Shown: piece by piece, positions 1-8,501 of the stretch
How positions within the stretch are numbered: the stretch's first letter is position 1
Layout: each line of letters starts with the position of its first letter
Assembly (NCBI GenBank): GCA_900549775.1
Contig: URPR01000004.1
Coordinates: forward strand, 13,000 to 76,999
Length of the DNA: 64,000 nucleotides
Reading direction: 5' to 3'
Origin: an uncultured Oscillospiraceae bacterium
GTDB lineage: Bacteria; Bacillota; Clostridia; Oscillospirales; Acutalibacteraceae
Translations under genes and position numbers: made by a program
The notes under the pieces: model-generated
What the model saw: only the letters and a program-made list of their open reading frames with translations
Database searches by the model: none
What the model was told of the DNA's origin: nothing

Positions 1-1506
1 TGTGGCACATTGTACGACAGAGATGGTCACGACATACCTTTTGAAACGTTCCTTGGATTTGATGGAGATAAAACTCCGGATATCGACCTTAACTTTTCTG
101 GCGAATATCAGAGTGATGCTCACAGGTACACGGAAAAGCTGTTTGGAAAAGATAACGTTTTTAAAGCAGGAACTATAGCGACCATTGCGGATAAAACCGG
201 CATGGGATTTGTGAAAAAGTATGAACAAGATAAAGGCTACACTTTACATAAAGCAGAAGAGTTACGTTTGGCGATAGGATGTACGGGAATAAAAAGGACT
301 ACAGGTCAGCACCCTGGGGGAATGGTTGTAGTGCCTAAGGGCATGGAAGTTTATGACTTTTGCCCGGTACAAAGACCGGCCAATGACCAAAAGTCTGACA
401 ATATTACAACGCATTTTGATTTTCATTCTATACATGATACGATATGTAAGCTTGATGAACTGGGACATGACGTTCCGTCAATATATAGATATTTGGAAGA
501 TTATACTGGAATTTCTGTTATGAAAGTGCCGATGAGTGACCCAAAAGTTATGTCTTTGTTTAATTCAACTGAAGCACTTGGAGTAAAACCTGAAGATATA
601 AATTCTCAAATAGGAACGTTCTCGTTACCTGAAGTTGGAACTCACTTTGTTAGACAAATGATGGTAGAAGCAAATCCTAAGAATTTTTCGGATTTACTAC
701 AAATATCGGGGCTGTCTCATGGAACTGACGTTTGGATAGGTAATGCAAGAGATTTAATAAAAAACAAAATTTGTACAATATCGCAGGTCATCGGTACGAG
801 AGATAATATAATGACATACCTTTTGCAAAAGGGCCTTGAACCTAAAATGGCATTTAAAATAATGGAGATAGTTAGAAAAGGCAAAGCAAAAAAGCTTTTA
901 ACACAGGAACATATGGATGCTATGAAAGAACATGGAGTGCCTGACTGGTACATAGAATCTTGCATGAAAATAAAGTATATGTTCCCGAAAGCTCATGCAG
1001 CAGCGTATATGATATCTACGTTGCGCTTGGGCTGGTATAAGGTCTACAGACCAGTGGAATATTATGCTGCGTATTTTACCGTAAGAGGTGAGGATTTTGA
1101 TGGAGCTTTAGCTATGAAGGGACTTGCCGCTGTAAAGCAAAGAATGAAAGAAATAGAAGATAAAGGTAAAGAAGCCACAGCGAAAGATAACGCACTGTAT
1201 GCTACGTTGCAAATAGTAAATGAAATGATGGCTAGAGGTATCGAGGTTCTTCCGATCAATGTATATAAATCCGATGCTTATAAATATGCAGTGGAAAATG
1301 GTAAAATTAGGCTGCCTTTTTCTTCTTTGGCGGGAATTGGCGAAAGTGCCGCTAAGTTATTAGCTGATGCTGGGAAAAAAGGAAAGTATATTTCTATTGA
1401 CGATCTACAAACGAGAGCAGCTGCATCTAAAACTGTGATAGATGCTTTAGATGAAATAGGTGCACTGGAAGGTATCCCTAAAAGTAGCCAGATTACGTTG
1501 TTTTAG
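1..1506 (+). CDS. polC: DNA polymerase III alpha subunit, PolC type (3' part)
   Basis: C-terminal ~500 residues of the Gram-positive replicative polymerase; the frame is open from base 1, so the 5' part (about two thirds of a usual ~1,400-residue PolC, with the exonuclease) lies outside the window. The motif PDIDLNFSGEYQ near the start of the fragment carries the catalytic aspartates of the C-family palm. FPKAHAAAYMISTLRLGWYK and the final helix-hairpin-helix-like region (LAGIGESAAKLLADAG) are also typical. It ends just before a structured repeat and no ordinary terminator is seen. Identification is secure; only the truncation by the window edge limits it. Confidence 0.97.
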   Translation, partial: CGTLYDRDGHDIPFETFLGFDGDKTPDIDLNFSGEYQSDAHRYTEKLFGKDNVFKAGTIATIADKTGMGFVKKYEQDKGYTLHKAEELRLAIGCTGIKRTTGQHPGGMVVVPKGMEVYDFCPVQRPANDQKSDNITTHFDFHSIHDTICKLDELGHDVPSIYRYLEDYTGISVMKVPMSDPKVMSLFNSTEALGVKPEDINSQIGTFSLPEVGTHFVRQMMVEANPKNFSDLLQISGLSHGTDVWIGNARDLIKNKICTISQVIGTRDNIMTYLLQKGLEPKMAFKIMEIVRKGKAKKLLTQEHMDAMKEHGVPDWYIESCMKIKYMFPKAHAAAYMISTLRLGWYKVYRPVEYYAAYFTVRGEDFDGALAMKGLAAVKQRMKEIEDKGKEATAKDNALYATLQIVNEMMARGIEVLPINVYKSDAYKYAVENGKIRLPFSSLAGIGESAAKLLADAGKKGKYISIDDLQTRAAASKTVIDALDEIGALEGIPKSSQITLF

Positions 1507-1521
1507 TGTGGTAATGTAAAT

Positions 1522-1616
1522 GGGGGCGCAGCCCCGCAAAAATTGCATTTTTGCAGTTTGTTGTGAAACAACAAACTTGGTTCAATTATTAAAATAATTG
1601 AACGGGGCTGCGCCCT
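1522..1616. repeat. Structured multi-hairpin repeat, copy 1
   Basis: A 12-bp perfect outer stem, GGGCGCAGCCCC at 1524-1535 pairing with 1604-1615, encloses three back-to-back hairpins: 1536-1554 (8 bp, 3-nt loop), 1555-1577 (9 bp, loop TGAAA) and 1580-1603 (10 bp, loop TAAA). A second copy in inverted orientation lies at 35943-36031. The stems differ in sequence between copies but keep pairing. It could be a MITE-like element or a structured RNA; it lies between polC and the next gene, so it may also act as a terminator. Confidence 0.8.
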
Positions 1617-1659
1617 GTCCAAAATTACGAGTAAATTTATAGAGAGGAATAAAATAAAA

Positions 1660-2769
1660 ATGGCAAAGAAAGATATAAAAGAAAAACTGTTGTTAATACT
1701 TTTTGGGATAACTACATTTTTTGTATTTAAAAATTTAACATTTTTATGGGCTGGCCTATGCAAAGTAATAAACGCAATGATGCCGTTTTTTTACGGACTA
1801 ATAATAGCGTACTTAGTAAATTGGCCTTACGAAAAAATAAAGAAAAACATATTTGATAAATGTAATGAATCAAAGCAAAGACTAAACAAAGTTCTGTCCA
1901 TGGTATTAGCGTATGTATTAACTTTTGGAATAATTATATTTTTAATAGTAACAGTAATACCACAATTAGTTTTAAGTTTTAATCATTTAGCAGAAAATTT
2001 TTCTCAGTACAGAGCTCTTTTTGAAGAAAACTTTAAAAGAATTCTTGATTACTTTAACTTCGATGAAGATTGGCTTTATAATACCATTAAAGGTATGTTT
2101 TTTGCAAAAAATGAAAATGCAACGATAAAAGTGCTAGATATTACGGTTAATTTTCTAAAAAACTTTACTCTTATAATGTACAATTGGATCATAGGCATTG
2201 TGGTATCGATATATTTCTTGTTTAACAAAGAAAAATTATTCTTACAAATAAATAAATTATCATATGTTAGCTTGCCTAAAAAGGTTTACGATGCGTTATC
2301 ATACACCATGAAACTGACTGGAAATTTATTTGGGAAATTTATAATTGGTAAGATAATAGATGGCATGATAATAGGAGTGCTATGCTTTATAGGTACATCT
2401 TTATTGAATATTCCTTATTCAGTTTTAATTAGCGTAATAGTAGGAGTTACAAACGTAATACCTTTCTTTGGACCATTTTTAGGTGCTGTGCCATGCATAT
2501 TTATGTTACTGATAATTGACCCATGGAAAGCAATTTGTTTTGCAATATTTATTTTAATCTTACAGCAGATTGATGGAAATATAATAGGCCCTAAAATTTT
2601 AGGAAGTTCGATAGGAATATCAGGAATGTTTATAATGTTTAGTGTAATAATAGGAGGGGGCATATGGGACATACCGGGCATGGTTTTTGGAGTACCTGTA
2701 TTCGCGGTTATTTACGCTATAATAAGTAAATTAGTTAATGAAAAATTCAATAAGGTAAAATCCTTGTAA
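1660..2769 (+). CDS. AI-2E family transporter (putative permease)
   Basis: 369-residue multi-pass membrane protein of the AI-2E transporter family (PF01594). Hydrophobic segments fill the chain, and the family signature is clear in the second half: VGVTNVIPFFGPFLGAVPC, followed by the QQIDGNIIGPKILGSSIGIS stretch. Members export small molecules or ions; the substrate cannot be told from sequence. The ATG follows a GAGAGGAAT ribosome site at 1640-1648. Monocistronic, ending at a bidirectional terminator. The symbol is left blank because functions of paralogs differ. Confidence 0.9.
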   Translation: MAKKDIKEKLLLILFGITTFFVFKNLTFLWAGLCKVINAMMPFFYGLIIAYLVNWPYEKIKKNIFDKCNESKQRLNKVLSMVLAYVLTFGIIIFLIVTVIPQLVLSFNHLAENFSQYRALFEENFKRILDYFNFDEDWLYNTIKGMFFAKNENATIKVLDITVNFLKNFTLIMYNWIIGIVVSIYFLFNKEKLFLQINKLSYVSLPKKVYDALSYTMKLTGNLFGKFIIGKIIDGMIIGVLCFIGTSLLNIPYSVLISVIVGVTNVIPFFGPFLGAVPCIFMLLIIDPWKAICFAIFILILQQIDGNIIGPKILGSSIGISGMFIMFSVIIGGGIWDIPGMVFGVPVFAVIYAIISKLVNEKFNKVKSL

Positions 2770-2805
2770 TAATAATTGTATTTGACGCCAAAAAGTCTAA
2801 TATAA

Positions 2806-2833
2806 AAAACACCTGTTGAAATACAGGTGTTTT
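2806..2833. terminator. Bidirectional intrinsic terminator
   Basis: AAAACACCTG at 2806-2815 pairs with CAGGTGTTTT at 2824-2833 around an 8-nt loop, with a T-run on each strand. It separates the rightward AI-2E gene from the leftward gerW cluster. Confidence 0.9.
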
Positions 2834-2844
2834 TTAGTTAAAAT

Positions 2845-3219
2845 TTATTTATCTTTTTTCTTAAATGTACTGCTAATTTTATCTATAGTGCCTGGGAGCA
2901 TATCTATAACCCTGTCTACAGAGCTGTTTGAAGGTTCTACCCTGAGGATACTTACTATACCGTTAGTTACGCTCAGAAAAGCCACAGGAGAGATAGTAAC
3001 ACCTGCGCCACTTCCTCCACCAAAAAGAGGATTTTCTTCAGCTTTTTTAGGAGAAAATTCAGAACCTCCGGAAGCAAAGCCATAAGTTACTTTAGATATG
3101 GGAATAATAGTGGTATCATCTACTTTAATAGGGTCTCCGATTATAGTATTGATATCCACCATTTCCTTTATTTTTTGCATAGTTTTGTCCAACATATTAT
3201 CAATTGGTCTTTCGCTCAT
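2845..3219 (-). CDS. gerW: GerW family sporulation protein (YtfJ)
   Basis: 124 residues, matching the length and composition of the YtfJ/GerW family: a start like IDNMLDKTMQKIKEMVD, then GDPIKVDDTTIIPISKVTYG, then a glycine-rich stretch FGGGSGAGVTISPVAFLSV. In Bacillus subtilis this protein is made in the forespore and is needed for normal germination. It lies 3 bp after the DUF2953 gene, the usual ytfI-ytfJ arrangement, and is the last gene of the leftward scpA-scpB cluster. Confidence 0.92.
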   Translation of the reverse strand: MSERPIDNMLDKTMQKIKEMVDINTIIGDPIKVDDTTIIPISKVTYGFASGGSEFSPKKAEENPLFGGGSGAGVTISPVAFLSVTNGIVSILRVEPSNSSVDRVIDMLPGTIDKISSTFKKKDK

Positions 3220-3222
3220 ATT

Positions 3223-3849
3223 TTACACCTTCCTGTTATTCATTTTCTGCAATGGAATGCAAGTTTTTATAAACTTAAAAAATGCAATAATGCCACATTT
3301 TAAGATATATATAATCCTGATTTTAAATCTGGTGTGAAAAAGCACAGAAGATTTTTTTCCATTAAAATCAGGGGATATTTTAATTTTATAAGGTTTGTAT
3401 TTCTTCGACTTAAATAGCAAACTAATTGCAGGGTAAACGATGGAACAAGCTTGTCCGTATTTTATAGCAGTTTGTGCTGAATCTTCCTGCGAAACCTTTA
3501 TATCCAAATCTAATTTTTCAACTTTAATGTGCTTTATCAAATAGGCTATAGAATTCTTCGCAATAATTGTAAAATTTTTTAAAATTTTCAAAAATCCAGA
3601 TAATCCTTCAGCTTTATGAATTTCTTTTAGTTTTGATAAAAGAACATTTTGCTCATCATCTTTTTTATTTTGTGTACACTCTTGTGGTTTTATGTTATCG
3701 TTATTTTTTTTTTGAGGTGCCACAATGTTAAATTTAAAAATCAAGTATCTACATTGTATAACAAAACTGTCTTTAAAGTAAATATAAAATTCTAAATTTG
3801 CAGTAAGTAAAATCCATAGTATTAAAACAATAATAAGCAAAATTTTCAT
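3223..3849 (-). CDS. DUF2953 domain-containing protein
   Basis: 208 residues. One N-terminal hydrophobic segment (about residues 2-20, KILLIIVLILWILLTANLEF) is followed by a soluble lysine-rich region and a C-terminal half typical of DUF2953 (SIVYPAISLLFKSKKYKPYK, then DFNGKKSSVLFHTRFKIRI). The family is found beside gerW/ytfJ in sporulating Firmicutes, as here. Its biochemical role is unknown; a forespore membrane role is an inference from the partner gene. It follows scpB by 19 bp. Confidence 0.82.
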   Translation of the reverse strand: MKILLIIVLILWILLTANLEFYIYFKDSFVIQCRYLIFKFNIVAPQKKNNDNIKPQECTQNKKDDEQNVLLSKLKEIHKAEGLSGFLKILKNFTIIAKNSIAYLIKHIKVEKLDLDIKVSQEDSAQTAIKYGQACSIVYPAISLLFKSKKYKPYKIKISPDFNGKKSSVLFHTRFKIRIIYILKCGIIAFFKFIKTCIPLQKMNNRKV

Positions 3850-3868
3850 TTTTTCTCCTTAGCGGCTT

Positions 3869-4390
3869 TTACGCATCATCTTTTTGCGGCAGTGGCGGCA
3901 ATTCGTCTAAAGAAGTTATACCAAAACATTTTAAAAAATTCAAGGTTGTACCATACAAAAGTGGCTTACCTGGCAATTCTAATCTTCCTTTTTCTTCTAG
4001 CAAATTTTTATTTATGAGGCTAGATATGCTACCAGAGCAATCTACACCTCTTATTTGTTCTATGAACGCTTTCGTAACGGGCTGGTTATAAGCGACTATT
4101 GCTAGCACTTCCATAGCAGCAGAAGACAGCGGTACATTGCGCCTTAAATCCATAGTTTTTCTGATGTACTCAGCGTAATTTGATTTAGCACACATCTGAT
4201 ATTGGTCGTTCAATTTAATTATACATATTCCGCTGCTTTCTTTGTCGAACTTATCGATGATTCCTTCGAGAAGTCTGGCCAAGGTGCTTTTTTCTATTTC
4301 CAACACAGAAGATAACCGGTCTAAGCTCAATGGTTCAGCGTTTGCAAACAAAATGGCTTCAATAGCTGCTTGAGTTTTTCTTATTTCCAT
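3869..4390 (-). CDS. scpB: Segregation and condensation protein B
   Basis: 173-residue ScpB, the winged-helix kleisin partner that acts with ScpA and SMC in chromosome condensation and segregation. It begins IRKTQAAIEAILFANAEPLS and contains LAIVAYNQPVTKAFIEQIRGVDCS, the most conserved ScpB block, and GKPLLYGTTLNFLKCFGI. It starts 4 bp after the scpA stop codon, so the two are very probably translated together. The length is normal for the family. Confidence 0.96.
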   Translation of the reverse strand: MEIRKTQAAIEAILFANAEPLSLDRLSSVLEIEKSTLARLLEGIIDKFDKESSGICIIKLNDQYQMCAKSNYAEYIRKTMDLRRNVPLSSAAMEVLAIVAYNQPVTKAFIEQIRGVDCSGSISSLINKNLLEEKGRLELPGKPLLYGTTLNFLKCFGITSLDELPPLPQKDDA

Positions 4391-4394
4391 TTCA

Positions 4395-5093
4395 TCACTG
4401 CCTTTTTAAGAGTTTAACCTTTTTATTGTCATCTGAAATTACAACTTTTTTTCCTTTTATTAATTCCAATATTGCCAGAAAGGTTGCAACTTTATCTGAC
4501 TTAGAAGCGGTATTTTCAAAGAATGAATTGTATTCTGTTTCGTTGCTTTTATAAAGCTTTCTGAGCACAGCTACCGCTTTTGAAAACACAGAAACTATTT
4601 TTCTAGATACAATCTGTGAGAACGATTCGATAGGAGGGGGTAGGTTTCTTTTATCTTTACCAATAGCGTTTACATATGAATAAAATATATCTGAAGGACT
4701 GTGCAACCTTTTATAAGAAGAATCGCTTGGTATGTCTAGTGGCTGCCTTGAAATAAAGTCTAAATTTAAGTTCCCGAAAAGCAAATTTGCTACTCTTTTA
4801 CATTCCTGATACTCCAATAACTGCCCAGTTAACTCCTCTTTAAGCTTTTCTGCCTCTTCGTTTTTTGGCAATAAAGAAGCTGTCTTTATATACACAAGCC
4901 GAGCCGCCATTTCTAGAAATTCGCTTTCAACATTCATATTGTTTTCTTTCATCAAGTTGATCTGTATCATGTATTGCTCAAGTAGTTCCGAAATTTTTAT
5001 ATCGTAAATATTTAGTTTATTTTTAGAAATAAGCTGCAAGAGTAAATCTAAAGGCCCTTCAAACTCTTCGAGTTTATATATCAAACTTTCCAT
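4395..5093 (-). CDS. scpA: Segregation and condensation protein A
   Basis: 232-residue kleisin ScpA. The N-terminus LEEFEGPLDLLLQLISKNKL is the defining ScpA signature (SMC-head binding region), and the C-terminal winged helix ends FLAILELIKGKKVVISDD. It sits directly downstream of an M50 protease gene (1 bp apart) and upstream of scpB, a common Firmicutes order. SMC itself is not in the window. Confidence 0.96.
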   Translation of the reverse strand: MESLIYKLEEFEGPLDLLLQLISKNKLNIYDIKISELLEQYMIQINLMKENNMNVESEFLEMAARLVYIKTASLLPKNEEAEKLKEELTGQLLEYQECKRVANLLFGNLNLDFISRQPLDIPSDSSYKRLHSPSDIFYSYVNAIGKDKRNLPPPIESFSQIVSRKIVSVFSKAVAVLRKLYKSNETEYNSFFENTASKSDKVATFLAILELIKGKKVVISDDNKKVKLLKRQ

Positions 5094-5094
5094 A

Positions 5095-5784
5095 TTATAC
5101 GAACCAGCTGGTTTTGAAAGGTAGTGCTGTTATATTTATGATCCATCTAAAAAGATTCATGTTAATGGTGGACAGGGGTCTGTTTAGAAGACCGATAAAT
5201 ATCAAGACAAAGAGAACGATAGAAGCTACTCTCTCATATTTGAAATATTTACTTAATACATTATTTGGTAAAAAAGCAGATAATATTCTAGAACCGTCAA
5301 GTGGCGGAATAGGGATTAAATTGAACACAGCCAAACCTATATTTATCATTATAAAAAAGCTCAAAAAAGTTTCTGTTACATATAAAAAGTTGTAGTTTAA
5401 ATTGTATCCAAAGCTTAATGTAGCATTTAAAATTAATCCTCCTAAAACAGCTGCCAATAAGTTTGACAAAGGACCAGCTAGAGCTACAAGAGCTGTATCT
5501 CTTTTTGGATTCTTGAAATTTCTTTGATCGATTGGCACAGGTTTAGCCCAACCGATTCCCAATAATAGTATTAAAACAGCACCTAGCGGGTCGATGTGGT
5601 GAAGTGGATTAATTGAAAGTCTTCCAGCGTATTTAGCAGTATAGTCTCCAAGCTTGTATGCAACAAAGCCATGCGCAAACTCGTGGAGAGGCATAATTAA
5701 GAATATGACAATCAAAGAAGCAAGGATCTTAAGTATGGCATATTCTAAATTTATATTTGGGTTTGTAAACCACATATTTATCAC
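5095..5784 (-). CDS. Site-2 protease family protein (M50), YwhC type
   Basis: 229-residue multi-pass membrane metalloprotease. HEFAH at residues 34-38 (two zinc histidines and the catalytic glutamate) lies in the first half, and NLIPIPPLDGSRIL supplies the third, aspartate, ligand. The region GIGWAKPVPIDQRNFKNPKR is typical of the small PDZ-less M50 group next to scpA in Firmicutes. The substrate is unknown. This is the first gene of the leftward scp-gerW cluster, with about 310 bases of non-coding DNA upstream. Confidence 0.93.
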   Translation of the reverse strand: MINMWFTNPNINLEYAILKILASLIVIFLIMPLHEFAHGFVAYKLGDYTAKYAGRLSINPLHHIDPLGAVLILLLGIGWAKPVPIDQRNFKNPKRDTALVALAGPLSNLLAAVLGGLILNATLSFGYNLNYNFLYVTETFLSFFIMINIGLAVFNLIPIPPLDGSRILSAFLPNNVLSKYFKYERVASIVLFVLIFIGLLNRPLSTINMNLFRWIINITALPFKTSWFV

Positions 5785-6098
5785 CTAATTTTAAATTTTT
5801 ATTATGTAAATTTATTATATATTAATTTTGAAGTTATTGCAAGAAAATGGGTTGAATTTTTGTAGTAAATACATTAGAATAAAAATTTGCTAAAATAGAA
5901 TAAGGAAAATAGCATATTAAATTTCTAAAAAAATTAATTTAATAGTACTAAATCGACTATAATGACAAATAAATTTATAAAAATAATTTTATTTTAGAAT
6001 AATTTTCGAAAAGTTCTTGCAATCTTTTTTCTTTTAATGTATAATATCAATAGTTAATGTTATATTTTACATTATTTTTTGTGAAGGGGAAGGATTTT
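5785..6098. other. Divergent intergenic region
   Basis: About 310 very AT-rich bases between the leftward M50 protease and the rightward XRE gene. The only clear signal is the promoter at 6017-6045. I see no RNA gene, no repeat and no convincing ORF. Confidence 0.6.
6017..6045 (+). promoter_or_regulatory. Sigma-A promoter of the XRE gene
   Basis: TTGCAA at 6017-6022 and TATAAT at 6040-6045 with a 17-bp spacer. Confidence 0.75.
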
Positions 6099-6368
6099 AT
6101 GAGATTACGCACACATGATTTAGGAAACAGTAATTTAATAGGGGCAAGTTTAAACAAGAAAAGAAAAGCAATGGGATTAAAGCAAAAGGAATTTATTGTA
6201 CAACTGCAGATAAACGGTATAGATATAAGTACATCAGCTTTGTCAAAAATAGAAGGTCAGCATAGGATTGTAACTGATAAAGAGCTTTCAGCCATTGCGG
6301 ATGTACTAAACGTTACGACAGATTCCTTACTTGGGCGTAAAAATGTAATCAAAAATGCACAGAAATAA
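6099..6368 (+). CDS. XRE family helix-turn-helix regulator
   Basis: 89-residue DNA-binding protein consisting almost only of a Cro/C1 helix-turn-helix: IGASLNKKRKAMGLKQKEF (helices 1-2), then ISTSALSKIEGQHRIVTD (recognition helix) and LSAIADVLNVTTDSLLGRK. The ATG at 6099 is chosen because GAAGGGGAAGGA lies just upstream; a longer frame from 6057 has no ribosome site. It is a single-gene unit between a good promoter and a terminator, directly before potA; a role in polyamine regulation is possible but unproven. Confidence 0.87.
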   Translation: MRLRTHDLGNSNLIGASLNKKRKAMGLKQKEFIVQLQINGIDISTSALSKIEGQHRIVTDKELSAIADVLNVTTDSLLGRKNVIKNAQK

Positions 6369-6370
6369 AA

Positions 6371-6396
6371 AAGTCTCGTTAATTGTAACGAGGCTT
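6371..6396 (+). terminator. Intrinsic terminator of the XRE gene
   Basis: AAGTCTCGTTA at 6371-6381 pairs with TAACGAGGCTT at 6386-6396 (loop ATTG), followed by a T-rich run. Confidence 0.85.
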
Positions 6397-6421
6397 TTCT
6401 TTTTTATACAAATCAAATAAC

Positions 6422-6450
6422 TTGACTTTTTATTTATTTAAATATAGTAT
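6422..6450 (+). promoter_or_regulatory. Sigma-A promoter of the pot operon
   Basis: TTGACT at 6422-6427 and TAGTAT at 6445-6450, 17 bp apart, about 40 bases before potA. Confidence 0.65.
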
Positions 6451-6487
6451 TTAAAGTAGGAATTATTGATTTATGGAGGTTAATCTG

Positions 6488-7621
6488 TTGGAGAAAGTCC
6501 CAATTATTTCTCTTAAAAATATATCTATTTCTTTTAATGGACATAAAATATTAGAAAATTTTAGTTTGGATATAAAAAATGGAGAATTTGTTACTTTTTT
6601 AGGTTCATCTGGATGTGGGAAAACCACGACACTTAGAATAATAGCCGGCTTTGAAAAGCCTGACAGTGGTGAAATTTTATTTTCCGGTAAAAAAATAAAC
6701 AATGTTCCTGCACACAAGAGGGAAATAAACACTATTTTTCAAAATTACGCGTTGTTTCCACATTTAAATGTTTATGAAAATATAGCATTTGGTATGAGAC
6801 TCTCTAAAAAAAGTGAAGATTATATAGAAAAAGAAGTAACTAACATGCTTAAGCTTGTTAGTTTGTCAGGATTTTCGTCTAGAAAAATTGCTTCGCTTTC
6901 CGGTGGACAGCAACAAAGAGTTGCTATAGCTAGAGCTTTAGTAAATAGACCAAAGGTTTTGCTTTTGGACGAGCCGCTTGGTGCACTAGATTTAAAATTG
7001 CGCAAGGACATGCAAACGGAACTCAAGAACATTCAGCAGCAAACTGGTATAACTTTTGTTTTTGTTACGCATGACCAGGAAGAAGCGCTTTCAATGTCAG
7101 ATACGGTTGTGGTTATGGACAAAGGCAAAATTCAACAGATTGGATCTCCGCAAGATATTTATAATGAACCTAAAAACGCCTTTGTAGCTGATTTTATAGG
7201 GGAAAGTAATATAATTGACGGAGTGATGCTTGAAGACAAGCTGGTAAAATTTGCAGGGAAACGTTTTAAATGTTTAGACTCTGGTTTTGCTAAAAACGAA
7301 CCGGTTGACGTAGTAATAAGACCCGAGGACATAAAAGTAACCTCGCCGGAAAAGGGGGATATATCAGGAAAAGTTACCTCTGTTACTTTTATAGGTGTAC
7401 ATTATGAGATAATAGTAGATATAGACGGGTTTAAGTGGATGATTCAGTCTACAGAATCTCAAGTTCCAGGTGAAAATATCGGATTGGTTTTGGAGCCGAA
7501 TGATATACATATAATGAAAAAATCTGAGCATTCCGGGGAGTACGGCGACTATAGCGCCTTTAGCGATGAAATGTATGAAGCTTACGAAGAAGAAAACAAA
7601 GAAAAGGTGAGAACTCCATGA
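6488..7621 (+). CDS. potA: Spermidine/putrescine ABC transporter ATPase
   Basis: 377-residue ATPase of the polyamine importer. It has Walker A GSSGCGKTT, signature LSGGQQQRVAIARAL, Walker B VLLLDEPLGALD, the H-loop FVTHDQEEA and a C-terminal TOBE region (VDVVIRPEDIKV) used for regulation. The likely start is TTG at 6488, eight bases after GGAGG (6475-6479); the in-frame ATG at 6473 overlaps that ribosome site and would leave no room for it. The stop overlaps potB by 4 bp (ATGA), so they are translationally coupled. Confidence 0.96.
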   Translation: MEKVPIISLKNISISFNGHKILENFSLDIKNGEFVTFLGSSGCGKTTTLRIIAGFEKPDSGEILFSGKKINNVPAHKREINTIFQNYALFPHLNVYENIAFGMRLSKKSEDYIEKEVTNMLKLVSLSGFSSRKIASLSGGQQQRVAIARALVNRPKVLLLDEPLGALDLKLRKDMQTELKNIQQQTGITFVFVTHDQEEALSMSDTVVVMDKGKIQQIGSPQDIYNEPKNAFVADFIGESNIIDGVMLEDKLVKFAGKRFKCLDSGFAKNEPVDVVIRPEDIKVTSPEKGDISGKVTSVTFIGVHYEIIVDIDGFKWMIQSTESQVPGENIGLVLEPNDIHIMKKSEHSGEYGDYSAFSDEMYEAYEEENKEKVRTP

Positions 7622-8439
7622 AATCGAAAAGACTATCGGTTATCTACTCTATGTGGCTTTTTATATTCGTGGTTCTTCCGCTTTTCATGGTCGTTTTTTT
7701 CGCTTTTACTGACGTATCGGGAAACTTCACAATACAAAATGTGCTCCATGTGGGAAAGTATTCGCAGGTGTTTATAAAATCGCTTATTTTTGGAGCTATT
7801 GCCACAGCGATATGTTTACTTTTAGGGTATCCGTTTGCTTATGCACTTTCTAAATTACCACCAAAAAGCCAAGGAATAATAACGATTTTAATAATGCTTC
7901 CGATGTGGATGAACTTCCTTTTAAGAACATACGCTTGGATGACCATTTTGGAGACTAACGGTATTTTAAATTCTTTGTTGGCTAATTTACATTTTCCTAA
8001 GATTCAAATTATAAATACTTGGGGAGCTGTGGTTTTGGGAATGGTATATAATTTTTTGCCGTATATGATATTGCCGATATACTCTGTCGTTGTAAAGTTG
8101 GACAAAAAGATTATAGAAGCCGCACAAGACTTGGGTGCTAACAGATTTTACGTTTTTTCAAAGATTATACTTCCTTTAAGTGTTCCTGGGATAGTATCGG
8201 GAATAACCATGGTGTTCGTACCAGCAGTTAGTACTTTTATCATATCGAAAATGCTCGGTGGAGGTTCAAATATACTTATTGGGGATCTCATAGAGATGCA
8301 ATTCCTTGGTAACGCTTATAACCCCAATTTAGGTGCTGCTATATCTTTAGTGTTGATGGTATTGATCTTAATTTGTATGGGAATATTGCAACAGTACGAC
8401 AAAGAAGAAAACAAAACTTATGAGTTTAAAGGTAGATAA
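7618..8439 (+). CDS. potB: Spermidine/putrescine ABC transporter permease PotB
   Basis: 273-residue permease with about six membrane segments, the first one of the heterodimeric channel. The EAA coupling motif for PotA is EAAQDLGANRFYVFSKIILP. LPMWMNFLLRTYAWMTIL is a hallmark of PotB/HisM-like permeases in this family. It overlaps potA by 4 bp and is followed by a 62-bp gap before potC. Confidence 0.95.
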   Translation: MKSKRLSVIYSMWLFIFVVLPLFMVVFFAFTDVSGNFTIQNVLHVGKYSQVFIKSLIFGAIATAICLLLGYPFAYALSKLPPKSQGIITILIMLPMWMNFLLRTYAWMTILETNGILNSLLANLHFPKIQIINTWGAVVLGMVYNFLPYMILPIYSVVVKLDKKIIEAAQDLGANRFYVFSKIILPLSVPGIVSGITMVFVPAVSTFIISKMLGGGSNILIGDLIEMQFLGNAYNPNLGAAISLVLMVLILICMGILQQYDKEENKTYEFKGR

Positions 8440-8501
8440 TTAAAGGGCGACTATATTTACAGTGAATTGTGTCTAAGGTTGAGAAGGCTAAATAAAAATA
8501 T

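Noticed and set aside
5114..5395. 93-residue plus-strand ORF
   Set aside because: Antisense shadow of the M50 protease gene.
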